This document shows positions 16,859 through 27,247 of a stretch of 64,000 nucleotides of DNA, in pieces (the first letter of the stretch is position 1; each line of letters starts with the position of its first letter). The stretch spans positions 62,001 through 126,000 of the forward strand of contig DASXOZ010000033.1 in the NCBI GenBank assembly GCA_036493895.1. The letters are read 5' to 3'. The notes under the pieces are model-generated. The model did not search any database. It had not been told where the DNA came from and saw nothing but the letters and a program-made list of their open reading frames with translations. This DNA is from Candidatus Binatia bacterium (GTDB taxonomy: Bacteria; Desulfobacterota; Binatia; UBA1149; CAITLU01). Made by a program: the position numbers and the translations under genes.

Positions 16859-17389
16859 GTGTTTCCCATGACAAGCAGGAGAAGAGGACGAAAGGGGCTC
16901 GTCGGCAGCCTTGCGGCAATCGGTCTGCTCGGTGCCGCAGCGGTGGTGTGGTCGTCGATCTACGTTCCCGATCCCGAGGGAAGCTGGATCCGCGACACAT
17001 CGAAGTACGCGGACTCGGTCGACCAGATCAACGTGCTCGGCGACATCGCGCCGGGCGCTTCGCAGGTGATGCTGCAGGTCGGCATCCGGCTGAACGCGCT
17101 GGCAGCAGCCGGCAAGAAGCAGAACTGGGATCTTGCCGACTACGAGCGGCAGGAGATCGAAGAAGCGTTCGACCGGCTGTCGCTCACGCGCCCGGGGATG
17201 GAACCGGACCTCGACACCTTCATCACCGGCAGCCTCGCACCGATCGGCACCGCGATCACTGCCAAGGACAAGACGGCCCTTGCAACGGCGCTCTCGAACG
17301 CGACGACCGCGTGCACGACGTGCCACCAGCTCTACGGCGATGATTTCCTCGTCGTGAAGATCGGAAAATCGGCGCTCCCGCTGCAGTAA
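16859..17389 (+). CDS. membrane-anchored mono-haem c-type cytochrome
   Basis: The product has 176 residues. An Arg-rich start (SRRRGRKG) and one TM helix (about 14-33) anchor it with the rest in the periplasm. The body is helical, and a single CTTCH haem motif sits near the C-terminus (152-156). A C-terminal haem on a four-helix body resembles class II cytochromes (cytochrome c' / c556). The GTG start follows AAAGGG by 4 bases; an ATG three codons on is the alternative. It lies just after the terminator of the tetrahaem gene and may be a partner carrier, though it has its own transcription unit. Confidence 0.75.
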   Translation: MFPMTSRRRGRKGLVGSLAAIGLLGAAAVVWSSIYVPDPEGSWIRDTSKYADSVDQINVLGDIAPGASQVMLQVGIRLNALAAAGKKQNWDLADYERQEIEEAFDRLSLTRPGMEPDLDTFITGSLAPIGTAITAKDKTALATALSNATTACTTCHQLYGDDFLVVKIGKSALPLQ

Positions 17390-17403
17390 CGCAGCGTTCG
17401 CGA

Positions 17404-17477
17404 ATGGGGTCAGGCACCAGCGGAATGGGGTCAGGCACCAGCGGAATAGGCACCAGCGGAATCGTGCTGCTGGTGCC
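17404..17477. repeat. direct and inverted copies of GGTCAGGCACCAGCGGAAT
   Basis: Two full copies of GGGGTCAGGCACCAGCGGAAT and one shorter copy (GGCACCAGCGGAAT) lie in a row, the last facing an inverted GCTGGTGCC so that a 9-bp hairpin can form (17449-17457 with 17469-17477). The array sits between convergent genes. The GGTGCCTGACC core is shared with the element at 4336-4366. It probably ends transcription from both sides. Confidence 0.75.
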
Positions 17478-17485
17478 GGCCCCCG

Positions 17486-18301
17486 TTATTGCGTCGACGA
17501 AGCCGGCTGGCCCGGGCGCCCGGGCCTGGGAACCGTCGTCACCGGCGTCAGCTCGGCCTGCTGCCGCACCGCATCGCCTTCGACCTTGTCGACGGCGATG
17601 TCGGCGAGCGTCGCGTGGCTCAGCTTGACGTGGAACGCCTCGTGGCGGGAGTCGACCGTCGGGTCGAGCGCCTCGGGAGTGAGGGCATCGTCCTGCACGT
17701 CGAACAGGAACACGAGATCGAGGTTGGCCGGCTCGATGAGGAACGACTTCATGCCGTCGAGCACCGGCAGTGCGACGTCGTTCCAGACCTTGTCGGTGCG
17801 CGACTGGATCGTCGTCGTCTTGCCGCTGAAGTAGAGCCCCGTCTCGATGTCGATCTCCAGGTGATCGTCGGACGACGGCGACGGACCCGCGACGCGCACC
17901 TCGGTAGGACCGATCGCACCGGCGGCCATGCTCCCGATCAAGAACTTGGACTGGAGCACGACGCTGTCGGGACCGAAATCTCGGGCAAGCCGCGCCAGCT
18001 CGTGCGTCACGGCATCGAGCTGGGCCTGCTGCTCGGCAGTGCGGCCGGGTTTCTTCGTATCGGCCGTCAGGTCGGTCGGCCATCCTCCGGCCGCGTGGAG
18101 AGGAGGAGTCTCGGGGGCGGGGGGCTTTTCTTCGAGCTGTCCGGCCGCCGCGCAGGCGGGCCAGAGCGCGATCAGGAGAGCCAGCAACTGAAGAGGGCGC
18201 AAACGCAGCAGAATTGGCGACGTTCTGCCGCGGTCGCTTCGCAACCGCGCAATCGGAAGGCATCCGGCAACGCTGCCGGTAGCGGGAAGGGAACCTGTCA
18301 T
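17486..18301 (-). CDS. exported protein, unknown function
   Basis: The 271-residue product has an unusually long n-region (about 32 residues, basic) before a hydrophobic stretch PLQLLALLIALWPACAAAG that ends in a probable cut site. The mature part starts Pro/Glu-rich (LEEKPPAPETPP), then a helix (AQLDAVTHELARLARDFG) and a beta-rich domain (HLEIDIETGLYFSGKTTTIQSRTDKVW; LDLVFLFDVQDD). I do not recognise a family. The start is weakly supported (no clear ribosome site), so a later codon may be used and the real signal peptide may be shorter. It is divergent from tilS, with a gap of about 200 bases for both promoters. Confidence 0.65.
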   Translation of the reverse strand: MTGSLPATGSVAGCLPIARLRSDRGRTSPILLRLRPLQLLALLIALWPACAAAGQLEEKPPAPETPPLHAAGGWPTDLTADTKKPGRTAEQQAQLDAVTHELARLARDFGPDSVVLQSKFLIGSMAAGAIGPTEVRVAGPSPSSDDHLEIDIETGLYFSGKTTTIQSRTDKVWNDVALPVLDGMKSFLIEPANLDLVFLFDVQDDALTPEALDPTVDSRHEAFHVKLSHATLADIAVDKVEGDAVRQQAELTPVTTVPRPGRPGQPASSTQ

Positions 18302-18508
18302 CGTCCGCGATGCTGGCAAAAGCCGCCGGGGCTTTCCATCGGAATTCCATTTGTTCCTTTCCGCCCGCTCCCGCCGCCTTCCCGCAGCGCCGCCGAATCC
18401 GTGCCGGATTGCCACTCGATCCAGTTCCCGCGGCCTTTGCCCGCGCCGCACGGTTGCTGCAGCAGCGGGGGTGGAACACGCTCGCCCGAACCCGGCGTGA
18501 ACGAATCG

Positions 18509-19555
18509 ATGCAGAAAAAGCTTCCCCGCGTCGTGTACCGCTGCCTCGAGCGCACGGGCCGCGTTCTGGACGAGGCGGGGGCACGGGGCGAGCACGTGCT
18601 GATCGCTGTGTCCGGCGGTAGCGACTCGATGGCGCTGCTCGAAATCCTCGCGCTGGTTGCGCGCGAGCGCTCGCTAACGCTGCACGTCGCGTGCATCGAC
18701 CACGCCATGAGGGCCGAAGCCGCGGCCGAACAGGAGCTGGTGCGACAGGCGGCGCTGCGCTGCGACGCCTCCTTCGACCTCGAAAAGATCGATCCCGGCC
18801 GCGGCGACGAGGATACGATGAGGCGACAGCGCCGGCAGGCGCTCGGCCGCCTCGCCGAGCAGCGCGGCTGCCGCCTCGTGTTTCTCGGCCACAATCGCGA
18901 CGACCAGATCGAGACCATCGTCTTTCGTTTTCTGCGCGGAGCAGGGCTCGGCGGCCTGGCAGGAATGAAGGCCGTGCGCCTTCCATTCGTGCGGCCCCTG
19001 CTCGGCATTTCGCGAAGCGAGCTTCGCGAGCTGCTCGCGGCCCGCGACGTCGAGTGGGCAGAGGACGCGAGCAACGAGTCGCTGCGTTACGCCAGGGGCC
19101 GCCTTCGATGCACGGTGCTGCCGGCAATCGAGGCGAGCTTCGGCAAAGGAGCGCTCGACCACCTTCTCGACGTTGCGCCGCTGTGGCGGGCCGACGAGGA
19201 ATTCCTCGAACGCGAAGCCGCGCGCCTGCTCGCTTACGCTTCGCGAAGGGGCGAGGCCGGCGTCGAGCTGGACCTGGAAACGATGTCCGGGGCCGACCAG
19301 GCACTGGTCCGGCGCGCGCTGCGGTCGTGGCTGAAAGACCGTACCGGCAGGGCGACCACGAGCCGCCATCTGCTGGCAATCGAGAAGTGGCTGGCCACCG
19401 GTCCGGCGGCGGGCGGGCTCGACCTGCCGCTGGCAAGGTTGTCGTGCCGCGCCGGACGCATCTGCGCCGACGCCTCGAGGCAGCCCGAAAACGTGTCCCG
19501 CCCTGCAGATCCCGAAGCCGTGCAGCCTTGCGAAGAGTCTTCGCGACGGCGTTGA
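18509..19555 (+). CDS. tilS: tRNA(Ile)-lysidine synthase
   Basis: The 348-residue enzyme modifies C34 of the CAU-anticodon tRNA-Ile to lysidine with lysine and ATP, changing both its charging and its codon from AUG to AUA. SGGSDS at residues 35-40 is the PP-loop; CIDHAMR and FLGHNRDDQIETIVFRFLRGAGLGGLAGM are standard for the N-terminal catalytic domain, and NESLRYARGRLRCTVLP follows. The C-terminal domain is short, as in many non-enteric TilS. The ATG at 18509 is chosen because the coding pattern begins there; an in-frame GTG four codons before is possible. ftsH follows after 251 bases, the usual tilS-ftsH order. Confidence 0.9.
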   Translation: MQKKLPRVVYRCLERTGRVLDEAGARGEHVLIAVSGGSDSMALLEILALVARERSLTLHVACIDHAMRAEAAAEQELVRQAALRCDASFDLEKIDPGRGDEDTMRRQRRQALGRLAEQRGCRLVFLGHNRDDQIETIVFRFLRGAGLGGLAGMKAVRLPFVRPLLGISRSELRELLAARDVEWAEDASNESLRYARGRLRCTVLPAIEASFGKGALDHLLDVAPLWRADEEFLEREAARLLAYASRRGEAGVELDLETMSGADQALVRRALRSWLKDRTGRATTSRHLLAIEKWLATGPAAGGLDLPLARLSCRAGRICADASRQPENVSRPADPEAVQPCEESSRRR

Positions 19556-19806
19556 CAGATCGCCCGACCGTGACGAATGCATCATCCGGGTATCCCGGCG
19601 TTGACGCGCGCGGCGCGCGGCAGTGTCCAACAAGCGTGTTGCCGCCTTGTCGAGCCCGTGTTAGGTTCCTGCGGCTGGGAATTTCGCGAAGGAATCCGCC
19701 ACGTTGCCTCGCTTCGACCGCGCCGGTCGCAGCGCGGGCCCGCCAGGTTGTCCGTTGCGGCGCACGTTTCCCGGGAACAGACAGGTAAAGCCGGCATTTC
19801 GACCAG

Positions 19807-21618
19807 ATGAACCAGCTCTCCAGAAATCTCGCACTTTGGCTCGTGCTCGGCCTGATGGTCGTGCTGCTGTTCAACATGTTCCAGGCCCAGCAGGTCAAGG
19901 ACCAGGAGCTGAGCTACAGCGAGTTCATCAAAGAGGTCGACGAAGGTCGCGTCGAGTCGGTGACGATGCAGGGCGACACCCTGCGCGGACGACTCGAAGG
20001 CGACAAGGAGTTCCGCACCTACGCGCCTCCGGGCCACGACACGGCCTCGCACATTCTCGACAAGGAAATTCCTTTCACCGTGCGTCCCGAGACGCAGGAT
20101 CCCTGGTACATCGAGATGATGGTCCAGTGGTTCCCGATGCTGCTGCTGGTCGGCGTGTGGATCTTCTTCATGCGCCAGATGCAGGTGGGCGGCGGCAAGG
20201 CGATGAGCTTCGGCAAGAGCAAGGCCAAGCTGCTCTCCGAGCACGCCAACAAGGTGACGTTCAGCGACGTCGCCGGCATCGACGAGGCCAAGGACGAGCT
20301 CGAGGAGATCATCGCGTTCCTGCGTGACCCGAAGAAGTTCACGCGCCTCGGTGGCCGCATCCCCAAGGGTGTGCTGCTGGTCGGCGCTCCCGGCACCGGC
20401 AAGACGCTGCTCGCTCGCGCGGTGGCCGGCGAAGCGGGCGTTCCGTTCTTCTCGATTTCGGGATCGGACTTCGTCGAGATGTTCGTCGGCGTGGGCGCTT
20501 CGCGCGTTCGCGACCTTTTCGTGCAGGGCAAGAAGAATGCGCCGTGCATCATTTTCATCGACGAGATCGACGCCGTCGGGCGCCACCGCGGAGCCGGCCT
20601 CGGCGGCGGCCACGATGAACGCGAGCAGACGCTGAACCAGCTCCTCGTCGAGATGGACGGCTTCGAGTCGAACGAGGGCGTGATCCTCATGGCCGCGTCC
20701 AACCGGCCCGACGTGCTCGATCCGGCGCTGCTGCGCCCCGGCCGCTTCGACCGCCGCGTCGTCGTGCCGCGCCCCGACGTTCGCGGCCGCACCGGCATCC
20801 TCAAGGTGCACACCCGCAAGGTGCCGCTGGGCTCCGACGTCGAGCTCGAGAACGTCGCGAAGGGAACGCCCGGCTTCTCGGGCGCCGACCTCGAGAACCT
20901 CGTCAACGAGGCGGCGCTGATGGCCGCGCGCGAAGGCCGTGACACCGTCACGCAGAGCAATTTCGAGTCCGCCAAGGACAAGGTGCTGATGGGCAGCGAG
21001 CGCCGCAGCCTGGTCCTGTCCGACGACGAGAAGCGCAACACCGCCTACCACGAGTCGGGACACGCGCTGGTCGCGCGGATGCTTCCCGGCACCGACCCCG
21101 TGCACAAGGTGACGATCATACCGCGCGGCATGGCCCTCGGTGTCACGCAGCAGCTCCCCGAAGAGGATCGTCACTCGTTCAACCGCACCTATCTGCTCAA
21201 CACGCTGGCGATCCTGTACGGCGGCCGCGTCGCCGAGGAGCTCGTGCTGAAGGAGATCACGACCGGTGCCGGCAACGACATCGAGCGCGCGACCCAGCTC
21301 GCGCACAAGATGATCTGCGAGTGGGGCATGAGCGAATCGCTCGGACCGGTGATGCTCAAGCGCGGCAGCGAGGAGCCTTTCCTCGGGCTCGACCTTCACC
21401 ACCAGCGCGAGTACTCCGAGGACACTGCCCGGCTCGTCGACATCGAGGTCAAGAGCCTGCTGACCAACGCGTACCGCCGCGCCGAAGCGATCCTGTCGGC
21501 GAACATCGAGGCGCTGCACCGCATGGCCTCGGCCCTGCTCGAGCGCGAGACCCTCGACGGTCGCGAGCTCGACGTCATTCTCTCCGGCACCGGGGCTGCG
21601 CTGCCGGCAGGAGTCTGA
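19807..21618 (+). CDS. ftsH: ATP-dependent membrane zinc metalloprotease FtsH
   Basis: The 603-residue inner-membrane protease degrades unassembled membrane proteins and regulators such as LpxC. TM helices lie at 8-24 and about 106-122 around a small periplasmic domain. The AAA module has Walker A GAPGTGKT (193-200), Walker B IIFIDEID (248-255), and the second region of homology ending RPGRFDR. The zinc site is HESGH (415-419) with Asp491 as third ligand. The pore motif is in [14 protein letters not shown]. The C-terminus is short and lacks the long charged tail of some homologues. No strong ribosome site precedes the ATG. Confidence 0.97.
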   Translation: MNQLSRNLALWLVLGLMVVLLFNMFQAQQVKDQELSYSEFIKEVDEGRVESVTMQGDTLRGRLEGDKEFRTYAPPGHDTASHILDKEIPFTVRPETQDPWYIEMMVQWFPMLLLVGVWIFFMRQMQVGGGKAMSFGKSKAKLLSEHANKVTFSDVAGIDEAKDELEEIIAFLRDPKKFTRLGGRIPKGVLLVGAPGTGKTLLARAVAGEAGVPFFSISGSDFVEMFVGVGASRVRDLFVQGKKNAPCIIFIDEIDAVGRHRGAGLGGGHDEREQTLNQLLVEMDGFESNEGVILMAASNRPDVLDPALLRPGRFDRRVVVPRPDVRGRTGILKVHTRKVPLGSDVELENVAKGTPGFSGADLENLVNEAALMAAREGRDTVTQSNFESAKDKVLMGSERRSLVLSDDEKRNTAYHESGHALVARMLPGTDPVHKVTIIPRGMALGVTQQLPEEDRHSFNRTYLLNTLAILYGGRVAEELVLKEITTGAGNDIERATQLAHKMICEWGMSESLGPVMLKRGSEEPFLGLDLHHQREYSEDTARLVDIEVKSLLTNAYRRAEAILSANIEALHRMASALLERETLDGRELDVILSGTGAALPAGV

Positions 21619-21650
21619 GCGCCAGCCCGGCGGCGGGCGCTCGAACAGCA

Positions 21651-23060
<1,410 letters not shown>

Positions 23061-23064
23061 CGCG

Positions 23065-23850
23065 GTGAGCACGATGCGCGAAAGCGCGCTGCCGGCTGCC
23101 GGCGTCGCGACGTTGCTGCGCCTCGGCGTCAACATCGATCACGTCGCGACGATCCGCCAGGCGCGCGGCGTCAGCTATCCCGATCCCGTCCAGGCAGCGC
23201 TGGCCGCCGAGCGCGGCGGCGCTTCGGGCATCACCGCGCACCTTCGCGAGGATCGCCGCCACATCCAGGACCACGACATCCGGCGCCTGGCTTCGGCGAT
23301 CTCGACCAAACTCAACCTGGAGATGGCCGCGACGGCAGCGATGGTCGATTTCGCGTGCCAGGTGCTTCCGGCCGACGTCTGCATCGTCCCGGAAAAACGC
23401 GAGGAGCTGACGACCGAAGGCGGCCTGGCAGTGGCCGGCCGCGAAAAAGACCTTGCTCCGATGGTCGCACGGCTTCGCGAGGCGGGAATCTCCGTCAGCC
23501 TGTTCATCGAGCCCGAGCTGCGCGAAATCGACGCGACGATCGCCGTCGGTGCCGGCGTCGTCGAGCTGCACACCGGCAGCTACGCCAACGCGCGCGGCCA
23601 GGGCGAGATCGACGACGACATGGAGAGGATCGCGCGCGCGGCCGCGTACGCTTACGAGCGGGGGCTCCAGGTCAATGCAGGCCACGGGCTCACGCTCGAG
23701 AACGTCGGCCCGATCGCTGCGCTGCCCGAGATGGAAGAGCTGAACATCGGGCACTCGATCATCGCGCGCTCGGTGTTCGTCGGCATCGAGGAAGCGACGC
23801 GCGAGATGATGGAGGCGTGCCGGCGGGCGCGCCGCGGACCGCTGCGGTGA
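23065..23850 (+). CDS. pdxJ: pyridoxine 5'-phosphate synthase
   Basis: The 261-residue enzyme condenses 1-deoxyxylulose-5-phosphate with 3-amino-2-oxopropyl phosphate in the last ring-closing step of vitamin B6 synthesis. Marks include LGVNIDHVATIRQARG at the phosphate site, GITAHLREDRRHIQDHD, CIVPEKREELTTEGG and LQVNAGHGLTLENV. The start is GTG; an ATG three codons on is equivalent. It lies 4 bases after glmM and overlaps the next gene by 4 bases. In many bacteria acpS sits between pdxJ and the nnr gene; here it is absent. Confidence 0.96.
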   Translation: MSTMRESALPAAGVATLLRLGVNIDHVATIRQARGVSYPDPVQAALAAERGGASGITAHLREDRRHIQDHDIRRLASAISTKLNLEMAATAAMVDFACQVLPADVCIVPEKREELTTEGGLAVAGREKDLAPMVARLREAGISVSLFIEPELREIDATIAVGAGVVELHTGSYANARGQGEIDDDMERIARAAAYAYERGLQVNAGHGLTLENVGPIAALPEMEELNIGHSIIARSVFVGIEEATREMMEACRRARRGPLR

Positions 23851-25439
23851 AGATCGACGCGGCCTCCGCCTCGGTGCTCTCGCGCGAGGCGATGCGCGAC
23901 CTCGATGCCGCAACCATTGCGTCGGGCACACCGTCGCTCGAGCTGATGGAAAGGGCGGGGGCCGCCATTGCCGCTGCCCTCGAAGACCGCGAACTGCACG
24001 CAGTGGAACTGCCCGAGCGGCCCCGCCTGCTCGTCGTCGCAGGTCGCGGCAACAACGGGGGCGACGGGTTCGTCGTTGCCAGGCTGCTGGCCGGGCGGGG
24101 CTGGCAATGCACCGTGGGTCTCGTCGAAGGCGATCCCGCGCCCGGAGGCGACGCCGCGAGGAACCTCGAGGAGTGGACCCGGGTGGGCGGCCGGACTCTT
24201 TCGATCGACGAAACCCGCCGCCTCATCGACGAGGGCGCTCCCGGTCACGACCTCGTCCTCGATGCGATCTTCGGTACCGGCCTGGTGCGGCCGGTCGAAG
24301 ATCCGGCCAGGACCATTATCGAATCGTTGAACTCCTGCGGCTTACCTGTTGTTGCTGCTGATATTTCTTCCGGTCTAGGTGCCGATTCGGGGACTCCGCT
24401 CGGAGCCGCCGTTCGCTGCCGCGCCACCGTGACGATCGGCGCCGCCAAGCCCGGCCTGTTCCTGGCCGATGGTCCGGACTTCGCCGGCCGCGTGCGAGTC
24501 GTCGACATCGGCCTCTGCGAGCTCGATGCGGCCGGAGTCGTGCGCCAGGGCATCGTGCTCGACGCTGCGACCACGGCAGGATCCCTTCCGCGCCTTGTCC
24601 CGCTCAGCCACAAGGGCAGCCGCGGACACGTCTTCATCGTCGCCGGGAGCCGCGGAAAAACGGGAGCGGCGATTCTCGCTGCCCGGGGAGCCCTTCGCTC
24701 AGGTGCCGGCCTGGTCACCGTCGTCGGCGTCGCCGACGTGCAGGCCGCCGTCTCGCGGGCCCTTCCCGAAGCAATGACGCTGTCATTCCCGGCCGACGAC
24801 GAGGGCCGTTTGCGCGAAGATGCTGCGGACCGCATCGCCGCTGCCGTGGCCGAAGCGGATGCGATCGTCGTTGGGCCCGGAATCGGGCGCGGGCCTGGTC
24901 CCGACGCCGTGGTCGCTGCGCTGCTCGCCGTCGCGCGGCCGCTTATCCTGGACGCCGATGCCCTCAACGCCGTCGCGTCCTGGGATGGGCCGCGGCGCCA
25001 CGCGGCATTCGGCGCGCGTTCGGCGGCCGGTTCGCCCAAGGTGATCCTGACTCCGCATCCGGGCGAGATGGCAAGACTGGTGGCTACGACCGGAGCCAGA
25101 GTTCAACTCTCACGCAAGGTATTTGCTGACAAGATTGCGCAGGAGCTTGGCTGTGTCGTCGTCCTGAAAGGAGCGGCGACGATCGTGTCGGACGGCGTGA
25201 CCACGGCGTTCAACACGACGGGAAACCCCGGGATGGCAACCGGCGGCAGCGGCGACGTGCTCGCTGGAATGCTGGGCGCGCTGGCGGCCAGACTGGCGCC
25301 GCTCGAGGCTGCCCGGCTCGGAGTCTACGTGCACGGCATGGCCGGCGACGCGTTGTACTGCGGCGGGCGCTCCGGCTTCCTTGCATCCGAGATCGCCGAC
25401 GCCGTCCCCGCCGCGCTGGCGTCGCGGCAGCCCAAATGA
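23847..25439 (+). CDS. nnr: bifunctional NAD(P)HX epimerase/dehydratase
   Basis: The 530-residue enzyme repairs hydrated NADH and NADPH. The N-terminal half is the NAXE epimerase (GRGNNGGDGFVVARLL, residues 67-81; DAIFGTGL). The C-terminal half is the ADP/ATP-dependent dehydratase of ribokinase type (SHKGSRGHVFIVAGS, LTPHPGEMARL, and NPGMATGGSGDVLAGM near 460-473 with the catalytic Asp). The GTG start overlaps the pdxJ stop (GTGA). The stop is overlapped by tsaE. The fused form is the common bacterial state. Confidence 0.95.
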   Translation: MKIDAASASVLSREAMRDLDAATIASGTPSLELMERAGAAIAAALEDRELHAVELPERPRLLVVAGRGNNGGDGFVVARLLAGRGWQCTVGLVEGDPAPGGDAARNLEEWTRVGGRTLSIDETRRLIDEGAPGHDLVLDAIFGTGLVRPVEDPARTIIESLNSCGLPVVAADISSGLGADSGTPLGAAVRCRATVTIGAAKPGLFLADGPDFAGRVRVVDIGLCELDAAGVVRQGIVLDAATTAGSLPRLVPLSHKGSRGHVFIVAGSRGKTGAAILAARGALRSGAGLVTVVGVADVQAAVSRALPEAMTLSFPADDEGRLREDAADRIAAAVAEADAIVVGPGIGRGPGPDAVVAALLAVARPLILDADALNAVASWDGPRRHAAFGARSAAGSPKVILTPHPGEMARLVATTGARVQLSRKVFADKIAQELGCVVVLKGAATIVSDGVTTAFNTTGNPGMATGGSGDVLAGMLGALAARLAPLEAARLGVYVHGMAGDALYCGGRSGFLASEIADAVPAALASRQPK

Positions 25440-25978
25440 GCTCGACGGACAGCTCGACGGGCAGCGCGGCCGCCCACGCAGGCGGCGACTCGGCGAACGT
25501 GGTCGAGAAGACCTCCCGCAGCGAGGAAGAAACCGAAGCCATCGGCCGACGTCTGGCCGAGGCCCTGCCGCCGCACACGGTGGTCGCGCTTTGCGGTCCC
25601 CTCGGTGCCGGCAAGACGGTCTTTGCCAGAGGGGTCGCCGCCGGTCTCGGCATCGACCCCGCGCTCGTCACCAGCCCTACGTTCGTCTACCTCGTCGACT
25701 ATCCCGAAGGTCGCATTCCCTTCGTTCACGCGGACCTGTACCGCTTCGGCGATGTTCCGGGTGAGCTCGTCGAAGGGGCCTTCGAGAGCATCGGCCTGGA
25801 GGCTGCACTGGCCGGAGATGCGATCGTGCTGATCGAGTGGTGGCCTTTCCACCGAGGGATCGAGCCCGAGCGCATCGTCCTCGTTGAACTCGCCGTCGAA
25901 TCCGGCGATGTTAGGTCGATTCGCCTGAATTTCCGGGGTCCCGGACTCGGCGCGGCCTTGGCTCGCGTCTCGCAGTGA
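25436..25978 (+). CDS. tsaE: tRNA threonylcarbamoyladenosine biosynthesis ATPase TsaE
   Basis: The 180-residue ATPase drives release and cycling of the TsaB-TsaD complex in forming t6A37 on ANN-decoding tRNAs. Walker A is GPLGAGKT (54-61); VTSPTFVYLVDYPEGRIPFVHADLYRF and IEWWPFHR are the usual later motifs, with the Trp-rich end. A Ser/Ala-rich N-extension of about 25 residues precedes the core. The ATG overlaps the nnr stop. TsaB and TsaD are not in the window. Confidence 0.93.
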   Translation: MSSTDSSTGSAAAHAGGDSANVVEKTSRSEEETEAIGRRLAEALPPHTVVALCGPLGAGKTVFARGVAAGLGIDPALVTSPTFVYLVDYPEGRIPFVHADLYRFGDVPGELVEGAFESIGLEAALAGDAIVLIEWWPFHRGIEPERIVLVELAVESGDVRSIRLNFRGPGLGAALARVSQ

Positions 25979-25999
25979 CCCCCTCCCGCAAGGCCCGGC

Positions 26000-27247
26000 A
26001 TGTCGAACAGGATCCGCATCGTCCAGAAGTACGGTGGCACGTCGGTCGGCACCCCCGACCGAATCCGGGCCGTCGCGCGCCGGGTCAAGCGCGTCTATGA
26101 CCAGGGCCACGAGATCGCCGTCGTAGCCTCGGCGATGTCGGGCGAAACCAACCGCCTGCTCGCGCTCGGGCGCGAGGTCTCGGCCAGTCCCCATCCCCGC
26201 GAGCTCGACTCGATGGTCGCCACCGGCGAGCAGGTCTCCTGCGCGATGCTCGCGATGGCGCTGCACGACATCGGCGTACCGGCGGTCTCCTTGCTCGGCC
26301 ACCAGGTACGCATCCAGACCGATTCGTCGTTCGGCCGCGCGCGCATCCGCTCGATCGACGTCTCGCGCATCGAGCGCGCGTTCTCGGAGCGCTGCGTGGC
26401 GGTGGTCGCGGGGTTCCAGGGCGTCGACGACGATCACAACATCACGACTCTCGGCCGCGGCGGCTCCGATACGACCGGCGTCGCGATCGCCGCGGCAATC
26501 AAGGCCGACGTCTGCGAGATCCTGACCGACGTCGACGGAGTCTACACGACCGACCCGCGCATCTGTGACGGAGCGCGCAAGCTCGACCGCATCTCGTACG
26601 ACGAGATGCTCGAGCTGGCCAGCCTCGGCGCCAAGGTGCTGCAGATCCGATCGGTGGAATTCGCCAAGCGCTACAGCGTGCCCGTGCACGTGCGCTCGAG
26701 CTTCAACGACGTCGAGGGAACCTGGGTCGTCGCAGAGGAACAGGACATGGAAGAGATTCTCGTTTCGGGCGTCGCATTCGAGCGTGACCAGGCCAAGGTC
26801 ACCATCGAAGGGGTGCCCGATGCGCCCGGCCTTGCCGCCTCGATCTTCGTGCCGCTGGCCGAAGCCAACCTCGTCATCGACATGATCGTGCAGAACGTCG
26901 GCGTAGACGGGCGCACCGACGTGACGTTCACGGTGGCCCCGGCCGACCTGGAAGCGACGAAGACGATCGCCGAAAAAGCGACGCTGCGCATCGGCGCCCG
27001 CGGCGTCAGCACCCAGTCGGGGCTTGGCAAGGTGTCGGTGGTGGGGCTCGGGATGCGCAACCACGCGGGCGTCGCGGCGCGCATGTTCGAGGTGCTCGCC
27101 CGTGAGAGAATCAACATCCGGATGATCTCGACCTCGGAGATCAAGATTTCGGTCGTCGTCGGCAACGACCAGGTCGATGCGGCGGTACGCGCGCTGCACG
27201 CGGCCTTCCTCGGCCCCGAGGCGAAGGCTCTGCAGGAGACCGCTTGA
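26000..27247 (+). CDS. lysC: aspartate kinase
   Basis: The 415-residue enzyme phosphorylates aspartate, the first step to Lys, Thr, Met and diaminopimelate. KYGGTSVGTPDRI at 10-22 is the catalytic Lys loop; TTLGRGGSDTTGVAIAAAIKAD and CEILTDVDGVYTTDPR are signature segments. Two ACT domains (about 265-410, with GVPDAPGLAASIF and GLGMRNHAGVAARMFEVLA) give feedback control. It is monofunctional. It sits between tsaE (21-base gap) and cimA (3-base overlap); a lysC-cimA pairing is frequent in deltaproteobacterial genomes. Confidence 0.96.
   Translation: MSNRIRIVQKYGGTSVGTPDRIRAVARRVKRVYDQGHEIAVVASAMSGETNRLLALGREVSASPHPRELDSMVATGEQVSCAMLAMALHDIGVPAVSLLGHQVRIQTDSSFGRARIRSIDVSRIERAFSERCVAVVAGFQGVDDDHNITTLGRGGSDTTGVAIAAAIKADVCEILTDVDGVYTTDPRICDGARKLDRISYDEMLELASLGAKVLQIRSVEFAKRYSVPVHVRSSFNDVEGTWVVAEEQDMEEILVSGVAFERDQAKVTIEGVPDAPGLAASIFVPLAEANLVIDMIVQNVGVDGRTDVTFTVAPADLEATKTIAEKATLRIGARGVSTQSGLGKVSVVGLGMRNHAGVAARMFEVLARERINIRMISTSEIKISVVVGNDQVDAAVRALHAAFLGPEAKALQETA

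Noticed and set aside
17489..18508. Extended TilS with a 340-residue N-terminal addition
   Set aside because: The added frame is the reverse reading of the exported-protein gene; family length and motifs fit the start at 18509.
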